A DNA stretch of 64,000 nucleotides from Sediminivirga luteola (GCF_014639315.1 NZ_BMFY01000005.1:1-64000); one strand, 5' to 3'; positions 8,348-17,687 are shown, counted from the first letter of the stretch. A program made the numbers and translations. Notes: generated by a model from the sequence alone, not told the origin.

Positions 8348-10468
8348 TCACGCATGCATCTGTGCGGGTGCGGGTGTACCGGTGACGGTAGCGCTGCCCG
8401 GGACCGTGGCGGTGATGCACGCTACGGGGACAGGCGGGAGAACATCGAGGTCCCTTGGAGGCGGCGGACCGTCTTCCCACGAGCCTTCGTCCCAGAAGTC
8501 TTCATCCAACGGCATACCGTGGCGCCCTGACGCCGGACCACGCGGCGGGAAGGCGTCCGGGAACTCACCCAGGACCTCCCCGGCCAGGCCCACCGGCAGT
8601 GAATCGATTCCGGTGTAGGTGCTGGGTGGCGTTTCGGCGATGGGACGGTGGTCCACCGGCTCGACCCGGACGACCCTGCCAGAGGGCAGCACCCACCCCC
8701 ACCGGACGGGGTTGCTGGTGCTGTGACTGTCACTGCTGCCGTCGTCGCTGGTGCGGACCGGTTCGATGATCCCGAGGGTCTTCCATCGATGATGCCGTCG
8801 GCACAGACTCCACAAGTTCGAAGCACGGGTCGGCCCGGCCGGCCACGCAGTGCGGTGGTCGGTGTCGCAGTCAGCGGCCGGCACCCGGCACCCGGGCACA
8901 CTGCAGGTGCCGTCCCGGAACCGGAGCGCAGCCTGGAGGACTCTGGGCGGGAACCTCCCGGCATAGGTGTGGGAGAGCACCTCGCCGCCACCGTCATCGC
9001 TGTCGTCGATGAGGAGGCGGTGCCAGAACACCTGACCGCCAGCAGGACTGAGAGCGAGTTCCCGCACCTGGTCTGCCGGGAGCGTCCAGGACCCGTCTGG
9101 TGCGGTACCGGGCGCCTGGGCTGTCCCGGCCAGGGTGCCGATGGGGATGGTGATGCCGATATCGACTCGGACGTCCCGCAGGGCTTCGAGTCCCGCTCCG
9201 GGCTCGTAGGCCACTCCGGGGCCCTCACCGGTGTGGGTGGCCGGGGCATCGCCTTCGTGGCCGGTGCTACCGGGGCCGGACTGGACACGGAAGCCGGTGC
9301 TCCCACCACCGGCATCGACACCACCGGCATCGACGGTGGCGGTGGCGTCCAGGGCGCGGGGCAGCTTTCCCCCGGTCAAGACATCAGCGAGGACATCGGC
9401 GCGGGCCTGCTCCAACGTGACACGCGGGAGGGCGGGACGAGGCGCTGTGCCATCGTTCCCGGCCGCGCCGCCGTTGTTGTCCCCGGTCGTGTCGTCGTTC
9501 CCGGCCGCACTATCGTTCCCGGCCGTGCTGCCGCGATTGTGCAGGCCACCTGCCTGCTGACCGTGGCGACACTGTTGCAGGAGCCGCTTTCCTGCCCTCG
9601 TCAGTGCCTGATCAATCGCGACCGCGTGCATCGTGGGCAGCACGGCCCACAACTCGCTGACCCCGTCATCGCGGTGGTCGATGCATACCCGCCGGCCCTG
9701 CAGCGCCTCAGCGGTGCGGTGGGCCTGCGCGTCCGGTTCCCACGACGCGATCCGCCGCTTGATCCAGGCTCGTAGCTGCGCCACGGTCCGGCCGGCAGCG
9801 TACGTGGCCGCCTGCGCATCAAGCCTATGCAGGGACTCGGCCCGGGTGAGGGCATTGGCGGCCTCGGCGAGAACATGAACCCGCGCGGCGTCCAGGACGC
9901 CGGCCTGGAAGGCCTGCCAGGAGGCTGGTAGCGCCTCACGGACACGGGCCGCCCGGGCCAGCCGGAGGGACGCCTGGCCCTCACTGAGGCCCAGCGCCTG
10001 GCCGATCTCATAGATCGCGGCGCCGCGTGCAGCCTGAACCTGCTGTACAGAACCGGAGTGTCCTGTCCCGGCGGCCTGGGCGGCGCTGGCGGCATGTGCG
10101 TCGCCGGCGGCCTGGAGGCGGTTGAGGTGACGGTCGTGATTGGCGTAGTCGGCCTCAGCCTGGGCGGCCACGCGATCGAGGTAGTCCAGGGCGTGGGTGA
10201 GGATCTGCGCTTCCATCCGAGCCGACGCCCGCTGAAGACGGGCAAGCGTATCCAGCGCATCACCACCGGCGGTGTTGCGGGACGGACTTCGGTTCCCGCG
10301 GGCATCGCCGCAGGTCGGACGGTGTTCTCCGCCGGGGCCGCCGTCGGGCCATGCAGCGCCACCCTGGCCGCCATCGTGCCGTGCACCGCCACCCCGGCCG
10401 GCACCGGCGCCGGCTGCAGGCACCGCACGAAGCTCCTCGTGCCGGTAGCGATGCGGGGTGTTCGTCAT
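8348..10468 (-). CDS. DUF222 / HNH-endonuclease-domain protein
   Basis: Member of the large actinobacterial family with an N-terminal DUF222 domain and a C-terminal HNH nuclease motif; these occur in many copies per genome and their role is unproven. Residues ~100-330 are the alanine-rich helical DUF222 part (YEIGQALGLSEGQASLRLARA; AATYAAGRTVAQLRAWIKRR). The HNH core near residues 515-560 has CSVPGC, DTDHRTAW and NLWSLCRRHHRWK, so the zinc cysteines and the catalytic His are intact. The start at 10468 is supported by TACAGT six bases upstream (leaderless). At 706 aa it is longer than the usual 400-500, with a low-complexity TAGND/AAGND-type linker in the middle. Family firm, function unknown. 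Confidence 0.85.
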   Translation of the reverse strand: MTNTPHRYRHEELRAVPAAGAGAGRGGGARHDGGQGGAAWPDGGPGGEHRPTCGDARGNRSPSRNTAGGDALDTLARLQRASARMEAQILTHALDYLDRVAAQAEADYANHDRHLNRLQAAGDAHAASAAQAAGTGHSGSVQQVQAARGAAIYEIGQALGLSEGQASLRLARAARVREALPASWQAFQAGVLDAARVHVLAEAANALTRAESLHRLDAQAATYAAGRTVAQLRAWIKRRIASWEPDAQAHRTAEALQGRRVCIDHRDDGVSELWAVLPTMHAVAIDQALTRAGKRLLQQCRHGQQAGGLHNRGSTAGNDSAAGNDDTTGDNNGGAAGNDGTAPRPALPRVTLEQARADVLADVLTGGKLPRALDATATVDAGGVDAGGGSTGFRVQSGPGSTGHEGDAPATHTGEGPGVAYEPGAGLEALRDVRVDIGITIPIGTLAGTAQAPGTAPDGSWTLPADQVRELALSPAGGQVFWHRLLIDDSDDGGGEVLSHTYAGRFPPRVLQAALRFRDGTCSVPGCRVPAADCDTDHRTAWPAGPTRASNLWSLCRRHHRWKTLGIIEPVRTSDDGSSDSHSTSNPVRWGWVLPSGRVVRVEPVDHRPIAETPPSTYTGIDSLPVGLAGEVLGEFPDAFPPRGPASGRHGMPLDEDFWDEGSWEDGPPPPRDLDVLPPVPVACITATVPGSATVTGTPAPAQMHA
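9454..9530. repeat. 18-21 bp repeat encoding the Ala-Gly-Asn-Asp linker
   Basis: CGTTCCCGGCCG recurs at 9454, 9496 and 9514 with a weaker copy between. On the minus strand these units encode AAGND-like repeats in the linker of the DUF222/HNH protein. Confidence 0.7.
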
Positions 10469-10474
10469 GGTCTT

Positions 10475-10480
10475 ACTGTA
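10475..10480 (-). promoter_or_regulatory. -10 element for leaderless DUF222/HNH mRNA
   Basis: TACAGT on the minus strand ends 6 nt before the ATG at 10468, with no Shine-Dalgarno sequence. This is the spacing expected when transcription begins at the start codon. Confidence 0.6.
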
Positions 10481-10609
10481 TGACCCGGCACGGACACTCC
10501 CGCGTGCAAGCGGGGTTGTGCCCAGTGATGTCAAGGCTGGTGGTATACAGAACAACGCTCGCGCGTGCAGGCGGGACTGTGCCCGCAACCCCGGCGGAGT
10601 CAACCAATC

Positions 10610-10760
10610 AGAACGTCCAACGGGGAAGAATCTCTCACGGGCAGAGTCTCCAATGGGCAGAATCTCCAGCACGCCAGAATCTCCGTCAGGTTAAAACGTC
10701 CAGCACGTCAGAACGTTCATCACACCAGAACGCTCAGGCTGCCAGAACACCGTGCGACCG
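10610..10760. repeat. 17-bp tandem repeat, about 9 copies, before the DUF885 gene
   Basis: AGAATCTCC/AGAACGTCC-type units start at 10610, 10627, 10643, 10659, 10676, 10693, 10710, 10727 and 10744 (spacing 17, twice 16). The array reaches to within 4 bp of the predicted -10 box of the DUF885 gene. The rest of the 309-bp gap 10469-10777 holds a 61-bp-spaced direct repeat (CGCGTGCAAGCGGGGTTGTG at 10501, a variant at 10562) and no gene. Confidence 0.9.
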
Positions 10761-10763
10761 CAG

Positions 10764-10769
10764 TAGGCT
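10764..10769 (+). promoter_or_regulatory. -10 element for leaderless DUF885 mRNA
   Basis: TAGGCT lies 8 nt before the ATG at 10778; no Shine-Dalgarno sequence is present. It directly adjoins the 17-bp repeat array. Confidence 0.55.
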
Positions 10770-10777
10770 TGTCGTTC

Positions 10778-12469
10778 ATGACCGGACATGCACCCCTTCC
10801 CGACACCGGCGGCAGCGAAGCCGCGCCCAGGGCAGAACGCACCCCCACCGAGCTGGACCGGCTCGCCGAGCAGTGGATGGACGCCCTGCTGGAACTCGAG
10901 CCCGAACTCCACGTGGAACTCGGCCGGCCCGGCCGTGAGGGCCAGTACGCCGATCTTTCGCCCGACGGCCACGCCGGCCACGCCGGCGCCGCCCGCCGGA
11001 TGCTCGCCCAGGTGCGCGCCACCGAACCGGCCGACGAGGTGGACCGGGTCACCCGCGCCGAGCTGATCCGCACCCTGGACCTGGCAGTGGAGCAGCACGA
11101 GGCCGGGTTCTGGCAGCGGGACCTCAACGTCATCGCCTCACCGGCGCAGGGGCTGCGAGACATCTTCGACCTGATGTCCACGGACACCCCGGAGGACTGG
11201 GAGCACATCGCGCTGCGAATGCAGAACCTCCCGGACGCGATGGACGGCTACCTCGCCTCCCTGCGCGCCGGCATCGAGGCCGGGAACACGCCAGCCATCC
11301 GCCAGGTCACCGAGGTACTCGCCCAGGCCCGCAAGCAGAGCGGAGCCGGCAGCTTCTTCGCCGCCCTGGCCGCCCGCGCACCCGAACCGCAGCGGCCCGC
11401 GCTGGAGACCGCGGCCGGAGCCGCCATCGGCGCCTATGAGCGACTCGCGGATTTCCTGGAGCACGAGCTCAGCCAGAAGGCGACACCCGCCGATGCCGTG
11501 GGCCGGGAGATCTACCAGCTGGCCTCGCGGCACTTCACCGGCGTGGAGGTCGACCTGGAGGAGACCTATGCCTGGGGCGTGGAGGAACTGACCAGGATGG
11601 TCGAGGAGCAGGAACGGATCGCCCAGGAAATCCTCCCCGGCGCAGGCGTGGGGGAGGCGATCGCCTACCTGGAATCGGACTCCTCCATGCAGCTGGAGGG
11701 CACCGAAGCGCTGCGCGCCTGGATGCAGGAGGTGAGCGACCGCGCCATCGCGGAACTCGGCGCCACGCATTTCGACATCCCCGAGCCGCTGCGCCGGATC
11801 GAATGCATGATCGCGCCCACGGACGAGGGCGGCATCTACTACACGCCGCCCAGCGAGGACTTCGCCCGGGCCGGGCGCATGTGGTGGTCCGTGCCCGCCG
11901 GAGTCACCCGCTTCGACACCTGGCGCGAACTGACCACCGTCTACCACGAGGGCGTTCCCGGCCATCACCTCCAGACCGGCCTGGCGCTGTACCAGCGGGG
12001 CCGGCTGAACGCCTGGCGCAGGTTCAACTGGAACTCCGGCCACGGCGAGGGCTGGGCGCTCTACGCCGAGCGGCTGATGGACGAGCTCGGCTACCTGGGC
12101 ACGCCCGCCGAGCGGCTGGGGATGCTCGACGGCCAGCGGATGCGCGCCGCCCGCGTCGTGCTCGACATCGGCGTCCACCTGGGGCTGCCCAAGCCCGACG
12201 GCACCGGCACCTGGACCGGTGATGACGCCTTCCCGTTCCTGGCGCAGCACGTGAACATGAACGAGGGCTTCGTCCGGTTCGAGGCCAACCGCTACCTCGG
12301 CTGGCCGGGCCAGGCGCCCTCCTACAAGGTCGGCCAGCGCGAATGGGAACGGCTGCGCGACGACTGGATCGCACGCAACGGCCGCGACCTCAAGCGCTTC
12401 CACGCTGAAGCGCTCGCCCTCGGAAGCGTCGGCCTGGGCACGCTACGGCAGGCGCTGCTGGGTTCCTGA
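10778..12469 (+). CDS. DUF885-family protein, putative metallopeptidase
   Basis: 563 aa, the usual size for DUF885 (PF05960), a family related to zinc carboxypeptidases. The diagnostic active-site block VYHEGVPGHHLQ (an HExxxxHH variant, near residue 390) and the following GHGEGWALYAERL, which supplies another Glu, are intact. There is no signal peptide or membrane segment, so it should be cytoplasmic. The ATG at 10778 is placed by a TAGGCT box 8 nt upstream. Monocistronic. Substrate unknown; peptide hydrolysis is inferred from the motif. Confidence 0.88.
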   Translation: MTGHAPLPDTGGSEAAPRAERTPTELDRLAEQWMDALLELEPELHVELGRPGREGQYADLSPDGHAGHAGAARRMLAQVRATEPADEVDRVTRAELIRTLDLAVEQHEAGFWQRDLNVIASPAQGLRDIFDLMSTDTPEDWEHIALRMQNLPDAMDGYLASLRAGIEAGNTPAIRQVTEVLAQARKQSGAGSFFAALAARAPEPQRPALETAAGAAIGAYERLADFLEHELSQKATPADAVGREIYQLASRHFTGVEVDLEETYAWGVEELTRMVEEQERIAQEILPGAGVGEAIAYLESDSSMQLEGTEALRAWMQEVSDRAIAELGATHFDIPEPLRRIECMIAPTDEGGIYYTPPSEDFARAGRMWWSVPAGVTRFDTWRELTTVYHEGVPGHHLQTGLALYQRGRLNAWRRFNWNSGHGEGWALYAERLMDELGYLGTPAERLGMLDGQRMRAARVVLDIGVHLGLPKPDGTGTWTGDDAFPFLAQHVNMNEGFVRFEANRYLGWPGQAPSYKVGQREWERLRDDWIARNGRDLKRFHAEALALGSVGLGTLRQALLGS

Positions 12470-12717
12470 GGGCAGGGCCGGTCTGGCCGCCACGGGCCCT
12501 GGTATCGCCCGGTGCTCACTGGTCGACGCCCCGGTATCCGCGCGGCCCGAGCGCTGGCAGGGCTGGTCCGGCCGTCATCGTGCTCGGCTCCTGAGGGCGG
12601 GCCCGGTCTGGCCGCTCCCGGTACCCACGGGACGGCCGGAGCGCAGTTCGCCCGGAGCGCCGAGGCGGCGTGGGTCTCTTGCTGCGCGCCTTCCGGACGG
12701 TATGCCAGGCTGGAGCC

Positions 12718-13245
12718 ATGGAGATCCAGCAGGCACAGGCCGATGTACGACGGGTCTACTACGGCGGCTCGGTGGGGCCATGGGTGTCATCGGTGCTCTG
12801 GTGCGCCGCGGCGGCGGCCGGAACCTGGGGCAGCGACCAGGCGGCGATGGTGACGCTGTTCTTCGGCGGGATGCTCATCATGCCGGTGTCCTTGCTGATC
12901 ATGAGGCTGGGACCGGGAGAGAACGCCCTGCCCAAAGGGCACCCGATGAACGCGCTGGCCACCCAGACGGCGATGACGGTGCCGATCGGGCTGCTCGTGG
13001 CGCTGGCACTGGGCATCTCCGCTCCTCATCTGTTCTTCCCGGCGGCTCTGGCGATCGTCGGTGCGCACTACCTGCCCTTCGTCTTCCTCTACGGCCAGAA
13101 GCTCTTCGCCGTGCTGGGCATCCTGATGGTCCTTGCCGGTGTCGTCCTGACGCTCGGGTTTCCCGAGTACGGGATCGCCGGCGGCTGGATCGGTGCCGCC
13201 CTGTTGCTGATCTTCGGATTCGTCCTCCACCGCGCGCCCCGCTGA
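12718..13245 (+). CDS. DUF7010-like membrane protein
   Basis: Small integral membrane protein of 175 aa, function unknown. It starts MEIQQAQADVRRVYYGGSVG, the usual N-terminus of DUF7010 proteins, and has about six hydrophobic segments (residues ~20-36, 45-62, 88-105, 108-122, 128-142, 152-168). The ATG at 12718 is preceded 6 nt upstream by a weak CAGGCT; a longer start at 12670 would add an unsupported 16-residue tail. It stands alone between two repeat-rich gaps. Confidence 0.75.
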   Translation: MEIQQAQADVRRVYYGGSVGPWVSSVLWCAAAAAGTWGSDQAAMVTLFFGGMLIMPVSLLIMRLGPGENALPKGHPMNALATQTAMTVPIGLLVALALGISAPHLFFPAALAIVGAHYLPFVFLYGQKLFAVLGILMVLAGVVLTLGFPEYGIAGGWIGAALLLIFGFVLHRAPR

Positions 13246-13309
13246 GACGTGAACCGCCCCGCTGAGACGTGAGCCGCAGTCCCGGGCGCCCGGTTCACCG
13301 CCCCCGCCG

Positions 13310-13560
13310 TAGACGTGGCCGGGTTTCTGCGGCCGGAATCCCGGCTCGGCCGTGTGGCCTGCTGTTTTCGCGGTAGGCCCTGCCTGCTTTCTGGGGGTCC
13401 CCGCTCGGCTACGTGGCTCGCTGTTTCAGTACTAGAGGTGGCCGGGTTTCTGCGGCCGGACCCCACCTGGCCGCGCGGCTCGCCGTTCCCAGCGGTCGGC
13501 GTCGCCGGGCTCCTGAGCGCCGGACTTCCGCCCCTGCTGTCGGAAGCCGAAGCGCCCCGG
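13310..13560. repeat. ~62-bp degenerate tandem repeat, 4 copies
   Basis: The 352-bp gap 13246-13597 has no gene. It contains four diverged units aligned on GGCCGGGTTTCTGCGGCCGG; the TTTCTG or CTCCTG landmark falls at 13324, 13388, 13447 and 13510 (spacing 64, 59, 63). The first and third units share a near-exact 20-mer. Confidence 0.8.
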
Positions 13561-13585
13561 CGCCATGTGCTGGAGACAAGGCACC

Positions 13586-13591
13586 TAGACT
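13586..13591 (+). promoter_or_regulatory. -10 element for leaderless mRNA of the mycothiol-dependent enzyme
   Basis: TAGACT ends 6 nt before the ATG at 13598 and no ribosome site is present. Confidence 0.6.
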
Positions 13592-13597
13592 TCATCC

Positions 13598-14365
13598 ATG
13601 AGCACTCATGATCCGCAGCTCGATGAAGCGCTGCGCACGGTGCGGCAGAGCACCGAGTTCTTCGACGCGGCACTGGCACGGCTCGAACGCGCCGAGCACG
13701 AAGGCGGGCGCGTTTCCGGGGACGACGTCTACGATCAGCCCAGCCTCCTGCCCGGCTGGCGCCGCCGGCACGTCATCGCCCACGTGGCCGCCAATGCGAG
13801 GGCGTTCCTCCGGCTGGCCGAATGGGCTCGGACCGGCACTGAGCACCCCATGTACCCCTCCCGCGAAGCACGCGACGCCGAGATCGAATCCCTCGCCGCG
13901 CGGCCCGCTCTCGAACTGCGCTGCCTGCACCGGCAGGGTGCCGCGGAACTGGACGGATGCTGGCGGGACGCCACCCGGCCGGTGTGGGAGGCGCGCGTCC
14001 GCACCGCCCAGGGCGCCGACATCCCGTTCTCCGAGACGGTCTGGATGCGGGCCCGTGAACTCTGGCTGCACGCCGTCGACCTCGACGCCGGCCTCGGATT
14101 CGAGGATGTTCCGCCGGAGGTCCTTGCCAGGCTTCTTCGCGATATCACCGGCCACTGGAGCAGCCAGGGCGCCGATGACGGCCCCGCGGTCCGCCTGGAG
14201 GTGACGGATCACCCTGAGCTGGCTCCCGAGGTCCCCCTCCCGGCCACCGGTGGCGAGCCTGCGCTCGTGCGGGGGACGCTCGCGGCGGTGGTCGGCTGGG
14301 CCTCCGGCCGCGATGCCAGTGGCCTCGATGCTGGCGCGGAGGTGCCTGCGCCGCGCTGGCTGTGA
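13598..14365 (+). CDS. Maleylpyruvate-isomerase-family mycothiol-dependent protein
   Basis: 255 aa with the DinB-like four-helix metal fold of mycothiol-dependent maleylpyruvate isomerase: LLPGWRRRHVIAHVAANARA carries the first conserved His pair, and a later RARELWLHAVDLDAG supplies the third metal-ligand His. It also has an SCP2-like C-terminal part (~170-255). Such proteins use mycothiol as cofactor, which itself supports an actinobacterial origin. The partner gentisate-pathway genes are not nearby, so true maleylpyruvate isomerase activity is uncertain; a general mycothiol transferase or detoxification role is as likely. Confidence 0.85.
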   Translation: MSTHDPQLDEALRTVRQSTEFFDAALARLERAEHEGGRVSGDDVYDQPSLLPGWRRRHVIAHVAANARAFLRLAEWARTGTEHPMYPSREARDAEIESLAARPALELRCLHRQGAAELDGCWRDATRPVWEARVRTAQGADIPFSETVWMRARELWLHAVDLDAGLGFEDVPPEVLARLLRDITGHWSSQGADDGPAVRLEVTDHPELAPEVPLPATGGEPALVRGTLAAVVGWASGRDASGLDAGAEVPAPRWL

Positions 14366-14602
14366 CGGGGCGCGGCCGCGGCGTCGAAGTGTGCGTGGGT
14401 CGCTCGTCCCGGCCCGCATGCTCAGCCGTACGTGTTCTCCCCGAACCGCCGCGGCGCGCTCGGTTCATGAACCCTAAAGCCCTGGTTGAGGAATCCGGGC
14501 GGCCTGACTCCCGTGCCGCTCTTGTGCCGTGCGTCGCATCCGCCGATGCTTCTATAGAGGTCCGCGGGCAGCAGGGGAGCCCGCGCAGGGGACGGGAGCA
14601 CG

Positions 14603-16888
14603 ATGATCGAGAGCGTGGACGAGCATCTTCGCAGGCAGCTGACCGCCTGGGAGGAGGACGACGAGGCCCGTCGCAGCTGGCTCGCCCGGTACACGCCGGC
14701 GCATGACTCGCAGCCCGTGCGCAGCTCGCCCCCGGGTGTCGTCCCGACCGGGAAAGGACCCGTTCCGGCGCGCCGGCCGGATGCGCCCATCGCCACGGAC
14801 TTGCTGCAGGAGTACTTCGACGCGCAGGCCCGCAGCCGCCACCTCGACCTGGCCGCGCGCAGCCTGCAGTCCCAGGGCGAGGGCTTCTACACGATCGGTT
14901 CTGCCGGGCACGAAAGCAACGCCGCCGTCGCCCTGGCGCTCCGCCCCACCGATCCGGCGCTGCTGCACTACCGCTCGGGCGGCTTCTACTGCGCCCGCGC
15001 CGCGCAGGTCCCAGGCGGCACCCCGGTCGAAGACGTGCTGCACAGCCTCACCGCCTCCACCCGCGACCCGATCTCCGGCGGACGCCACAAGGTCTTCGGC
15101 CACGCCGGGCTGTCTATCATCCCGCAGACCTCCACCATCGGCTCCCATCTGCCCCGCGCCGTCGGCCTCGCCTTCTCCCTCGGCCGCGCGAAGGCACTCG
15201 GCCGTTCCACGTCCTGGCCGGACGACGCGGTGGTGGTGACCAGCTTCGGCGACGCCTCGATGAACCATTCGACCACCATCGGCGCCCTCAACGCCGCCGG
15301 GTACTGCTCCCACCAGGGCGTGCCGCTGCCGCTGCTGCTGGTGTGCGAGGACAACGGCATCGGCATCAGCACCACGACGCCTCCCGGCTGGACGGAGGCC
15401 GTGCTGGGAGGCCTCCCCGGCATCGGCTACCTCGCGGCCGACGGCGCCGACCCGGCCCAGGCGCTGACCATCGCCGCAGCGGCCGCCGCCCGGGTCCGCC
15501 GGGAGCGCCGCCCGCTGGTGCTGCACCTGAAGACGGTGCGGTTCATGGGTCATGCCGGCTCCGATGCGGAGATCGGCTACCGGTCCACCCGCGACATCCT
15601 GGGGGACTACGCCCGCGACCCGCTGCTACGCACCGCCGCCGCGTTGATCGAGGACGGCGCCTCCGCCGGCGACGTGCTCTCCCGCTACGAGGAGATCGGG
15701 TCCGCGGTCCGGAAGTCGGCCGAGGCCGTGCACGGAACACCGCGCCTGCGGACCGCCCGCGAGGTCATGTCTCCGCTGACCGCACGGGACCCCGATGCCG
15801 AACGCGAGACCGCCGCGACCCGGGCGCCGTCGCGGGAAACGATCTTCGCCGGAAAGCTCCCGGAGGACGGACCCGCGCTGACCCTGGCGGGAAGCATCAA
15901 TGCAGCCCTCATCGATCTGCTGGCCGCCCATCCCGGTGCGCTCGTCTTCGGCGAGGACGTCGCCAAGAAGGGAGGGGTCTACGGCGTCACCCGGGGCCTG
16001 CGGAAACGGTTCGGCGCCCAGCGGGTCTTCGACACGCTCCTGGACGAGCAGACCATCCTCGGCACGGCCCTCGGTGCCTCCCTGGCCGGCCTGCTGCCGA
16101 TCCCGGAGATCCAGTACCTCGCCTACGTCCACAACGCCGAGGACCAGCTGCGCGGGGAAGCCGGATCGCTCGCGTTCTTCTCGAACGGCCAGTACCGCAA
16201 CGGCATGGTGGTGCGGATCGCCGGCCTGGCCTACCAGCGGGGCTTCGGCGGGCACTTCCACAACGACAACTCCGTCGCGGCGCTGCGGGACATCCCGGGC
16301 CTGGTGCTCGCGGTGCCCAGCCACCCAGCCGAGGCGCCCGGCCTGCTGCGCGCCTGCGCCGGACTGGCCGCGGGCTCAGGCAAGGTGTGCGTCTTCCTGG
16401 AGCCCATCGCGCTCTACCACACGCGGGACCGGCAGGAGGGGGACGGCCGATGGCTCGCGCCCTACCGGCCGCCCTCGGCGGACGCCGACGAGTTCTGCCG
16501 GGCCCGCCTGCACGGTGACGGCGAGGACCTACTGATCCTCACCTATGGCAACGGCGTGCGGATGTCCTCCCGCGTCGCCGCGGACCTGCGGGCCGAGGGC
16601 ATCAGCGCCCGGCTGCTCGACCTACGCTGGCTGAACCCCCTCCCGGAGGAGGACATCCTGGCGCAGGCGCGCACCGCCTCCCGCATCCTCATCGTCGACG
16701 AGGGCCGGCGCACCGGAGGCATCGCCGAACCTCTCATGGCGCTACTGACCGACCACAGGGTGCAGACGCCGGTGGCCAGGGTGTGCGGAGAGGACTCGTA
16801 TATCCCGCTGGGCCCGGCGGCCAGCACGGTACTGGTCACCGAGGAACGGATCGCGCAGGCCGCCCGGGATCTGTGCCAGGCGGGCTGA
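14603..16888 (+). CDS. Fused E1 alpha/beta thiamine-diphosphate 2-oxoacid dehydrogenase
   Basis: Decarboxylating E1 component of a pyruvate or branched-chain 2-oxoacid dehydrogenase type complex. Residues ~55-370 match E1-alpha: FYTIGSAGHESNAAVAL, then the ThDP/Mg site GDASMNHST near residue 217 and CEDNGIGIS. Residues ~430-760 match E1-beta: GSINAALIDLLAAH, FGEDVAKKGGVYGVT, and a transketolase C-terminal domain from ~630. The 761-aa fusion is a known arrangement. No E2 or E3 gene lies beside it, so it must share those subunits or act on its own. Its 3' end overlaps the convergent dehydrogenase gene by 53 bp. A TATAGA box at 14553 is a candidate -10. The specific 2-oxoacid cannot be told. Confidence 0.88.
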   Translation: MIESVDEHLRRQLTAWEEDDEARRSWLARYTPAHDSQPVRSSPPGVVPTGKGPVPARRPDAPIATDLLQEYFDAQARSRHLDLAARSLQSQGEGFYTIGSAGHESNAAVALALRPTDPALLHYRSGGFYCARAAQVPGGTPVEDVLHSLTASTRDPISGGRHKVFGHAGLSIIPQTSTIGSHLPRAVGLAFSLGRAKALGRSTSWPDDAVVVTSFGDASMNHSTTIGALNAAGYCSHQGVPLPLLLVCEDNGIGISTTTPPGWTEAVLGGLPGIGYLAADGADPAQALTIAAAAAARVRRERRPLVLHLKTVRFMGHAGSDAEIGYRSTRDILGDYARDPLLRTAAALIEDGASAGDVLSRYEEIGSAVRKSAEAVHGTPRLRTAREVMSPLTARDPDAERETAATRAPSRETIFAGKLPEDGPALTLAGSINAALIDLLAAHPGALVFGEDVAKKGGVYGVTRGLRKRFGAQRVFDTLLDEQTILGTALGASLAGLLPIPEIQYLAYVHNAEDQLRGEAGSLAFFSNGQYRNGMVVRIAGLAYQRGFGGHFHNDNSVAALRDIPGLVLAVPSHPAEAPGLLRACAGLAAGSGKVCVFLEPIALYHTRDRQEGDGRWLAPYRPPSADADEFCRARLHGDGEDLLILTYGNGVRMSSRVAADLRAEGISARLLDLRWLNPLPEEDILAQARTASRILIVDEGRRTGGIAEPLMALLTDHRVQTPVARVCGEDSYIPLGPAASTVLVTEERIAQAARDLCQAG

Positions 16889-17666
16889 GCGGGCGCTTCA
16901 GCGGCGCATCGCTGAGGTGGCGCAGCCACTCGACCGTGGCGTCGGTGACCGGATGCCGGGCGCCGAGCTCCGCGAGATAGCCAACCGCCGCTTCCATCTC
17001 GTGGACGCGGCGCGAGGCATGCTGACGGGTGCCGCGCACGAGACGGTCGACGAGGGCCTCGCCGTCCTCCCCCAGCTCCGAGGCGATCTGCCCGCGGATC
17101 TCCTCTTCCGCGCCGGCCTCCCGGGCGGCCTCCAGGGACTCGATGATGAGCGCCGCAAGGCCCTTCATGAACACGCTGCGCAGGAGCTTGCGACCGGCCG
17201 CGTCCCCCGCGTCGCCGGACACCGCGGTCGCGGGCGTACCCAGTGGCGTCACCGCCCGGACGAACGTCTCTGCGCCGGACCCGGAGGCCAGCAGCGGCGT
17301 GCGGCTGCCGGCGCGGGGCACGGGTGCCATCACGGCGACGTCGGCGAAGAGCCCCCGTCCCTCGAATTCGTGCGCGATCGCCCGCTTCTCCTCCGGGGAC
17401 AGCGTGTTGAAGTCGGCGTAGACGCAGGCGCGTCCGATGACGGCGCAGGCTTCCCGGGCGACCGCGGCGGCCGCGCGGGGGCCCACCAGGCTGATGACGA
17501 CGTCAGCGCCCTCCAGCGCCTCCGGCAGCGTGGCGCTCTGTTCGACGCCATCCTCCCCGGCGGTGACGAACGGGTCATAGCCGCGCACGCGGGCGCCGGC
17601 ACGGGAATATCCCGCTGCGAAGAGGCGCCCTGCCTCGCCGAGGCCGAGTATGGCAATCCTGGTCAT
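16836..17666 (-). CDS. NAD(P)-dependent 3-hydroxyisobutyrate-dehydrogenase-like enzyme with DUF1932 C-terminus
   Basis: Beta-hydroxyacid dehydrogenase superfamily member, 276 aa. An N-terminal Rossmann motif ILGLGEAGRLFA (residues ~4-15) is followed by the segment VISLVGPRAA. The C-terminal half, around KLLRSVFMKGLAALIIESL, matches DUF1932 with the catalytic Lys. I chose the ATG at 17666 (GGGAGG upstream). It is divergent from the GntR gene, and their shared 71-bp spacer holds one copy of the 18-bp operator, so it probably belongs to the GalB/GalC regulon. It likely interconverts a hydroxy and an oxo acid; the substrate is unknown. Confidence 0.87.
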   Translation of the reverse strand: MTRIAILGLGEAGRLFAAGYSRAGARVRGYDPFVTAGEDGVEQSATLPEALEGADVVISLVGPRAAAAVAREACAVIGRACVYADFNTLSPEEKRAIAHEFEGRGLFADVAVMAPVPRAGSRTPLLASGSGAETFVRAVTPLGTPATAVSGDAGDAAGRKLLRSVFMKGLAALIIESLEAAREAGAEEEIRGQIASELGEDGEALVDRLVRGTRQHASRRVHEMEAAVGYLAELGARHPVTDATVEWLRHLSDAPLKRPLSPPGTDPGRPARSVPR

Positions 17667-17687
17667 CCTTGACCTCCCCAATCATGT

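Noticed and set aside
8648-9775. 375-codon open frame on the plus strand
   Set aside because: Antisense to the DUF222/HNH gene, which has intact DUF222 and HNH motifs; long antisense frames are expected in DNA this GC-rich.
12464-12700. Possible 135-bp direct repeat around TCCTGAGGGC(A/G)GG after the DUF885 gene
   Set aside because: Similarity is confined to about 30 GC-rich bases; too weak to list as a repeat array.
6658-13560. Repeat arrays as CRISPR
   Set aside because: Units are contiguous and diverged with no unique spacers, repeat lengths are atypical and no cas gene is present.
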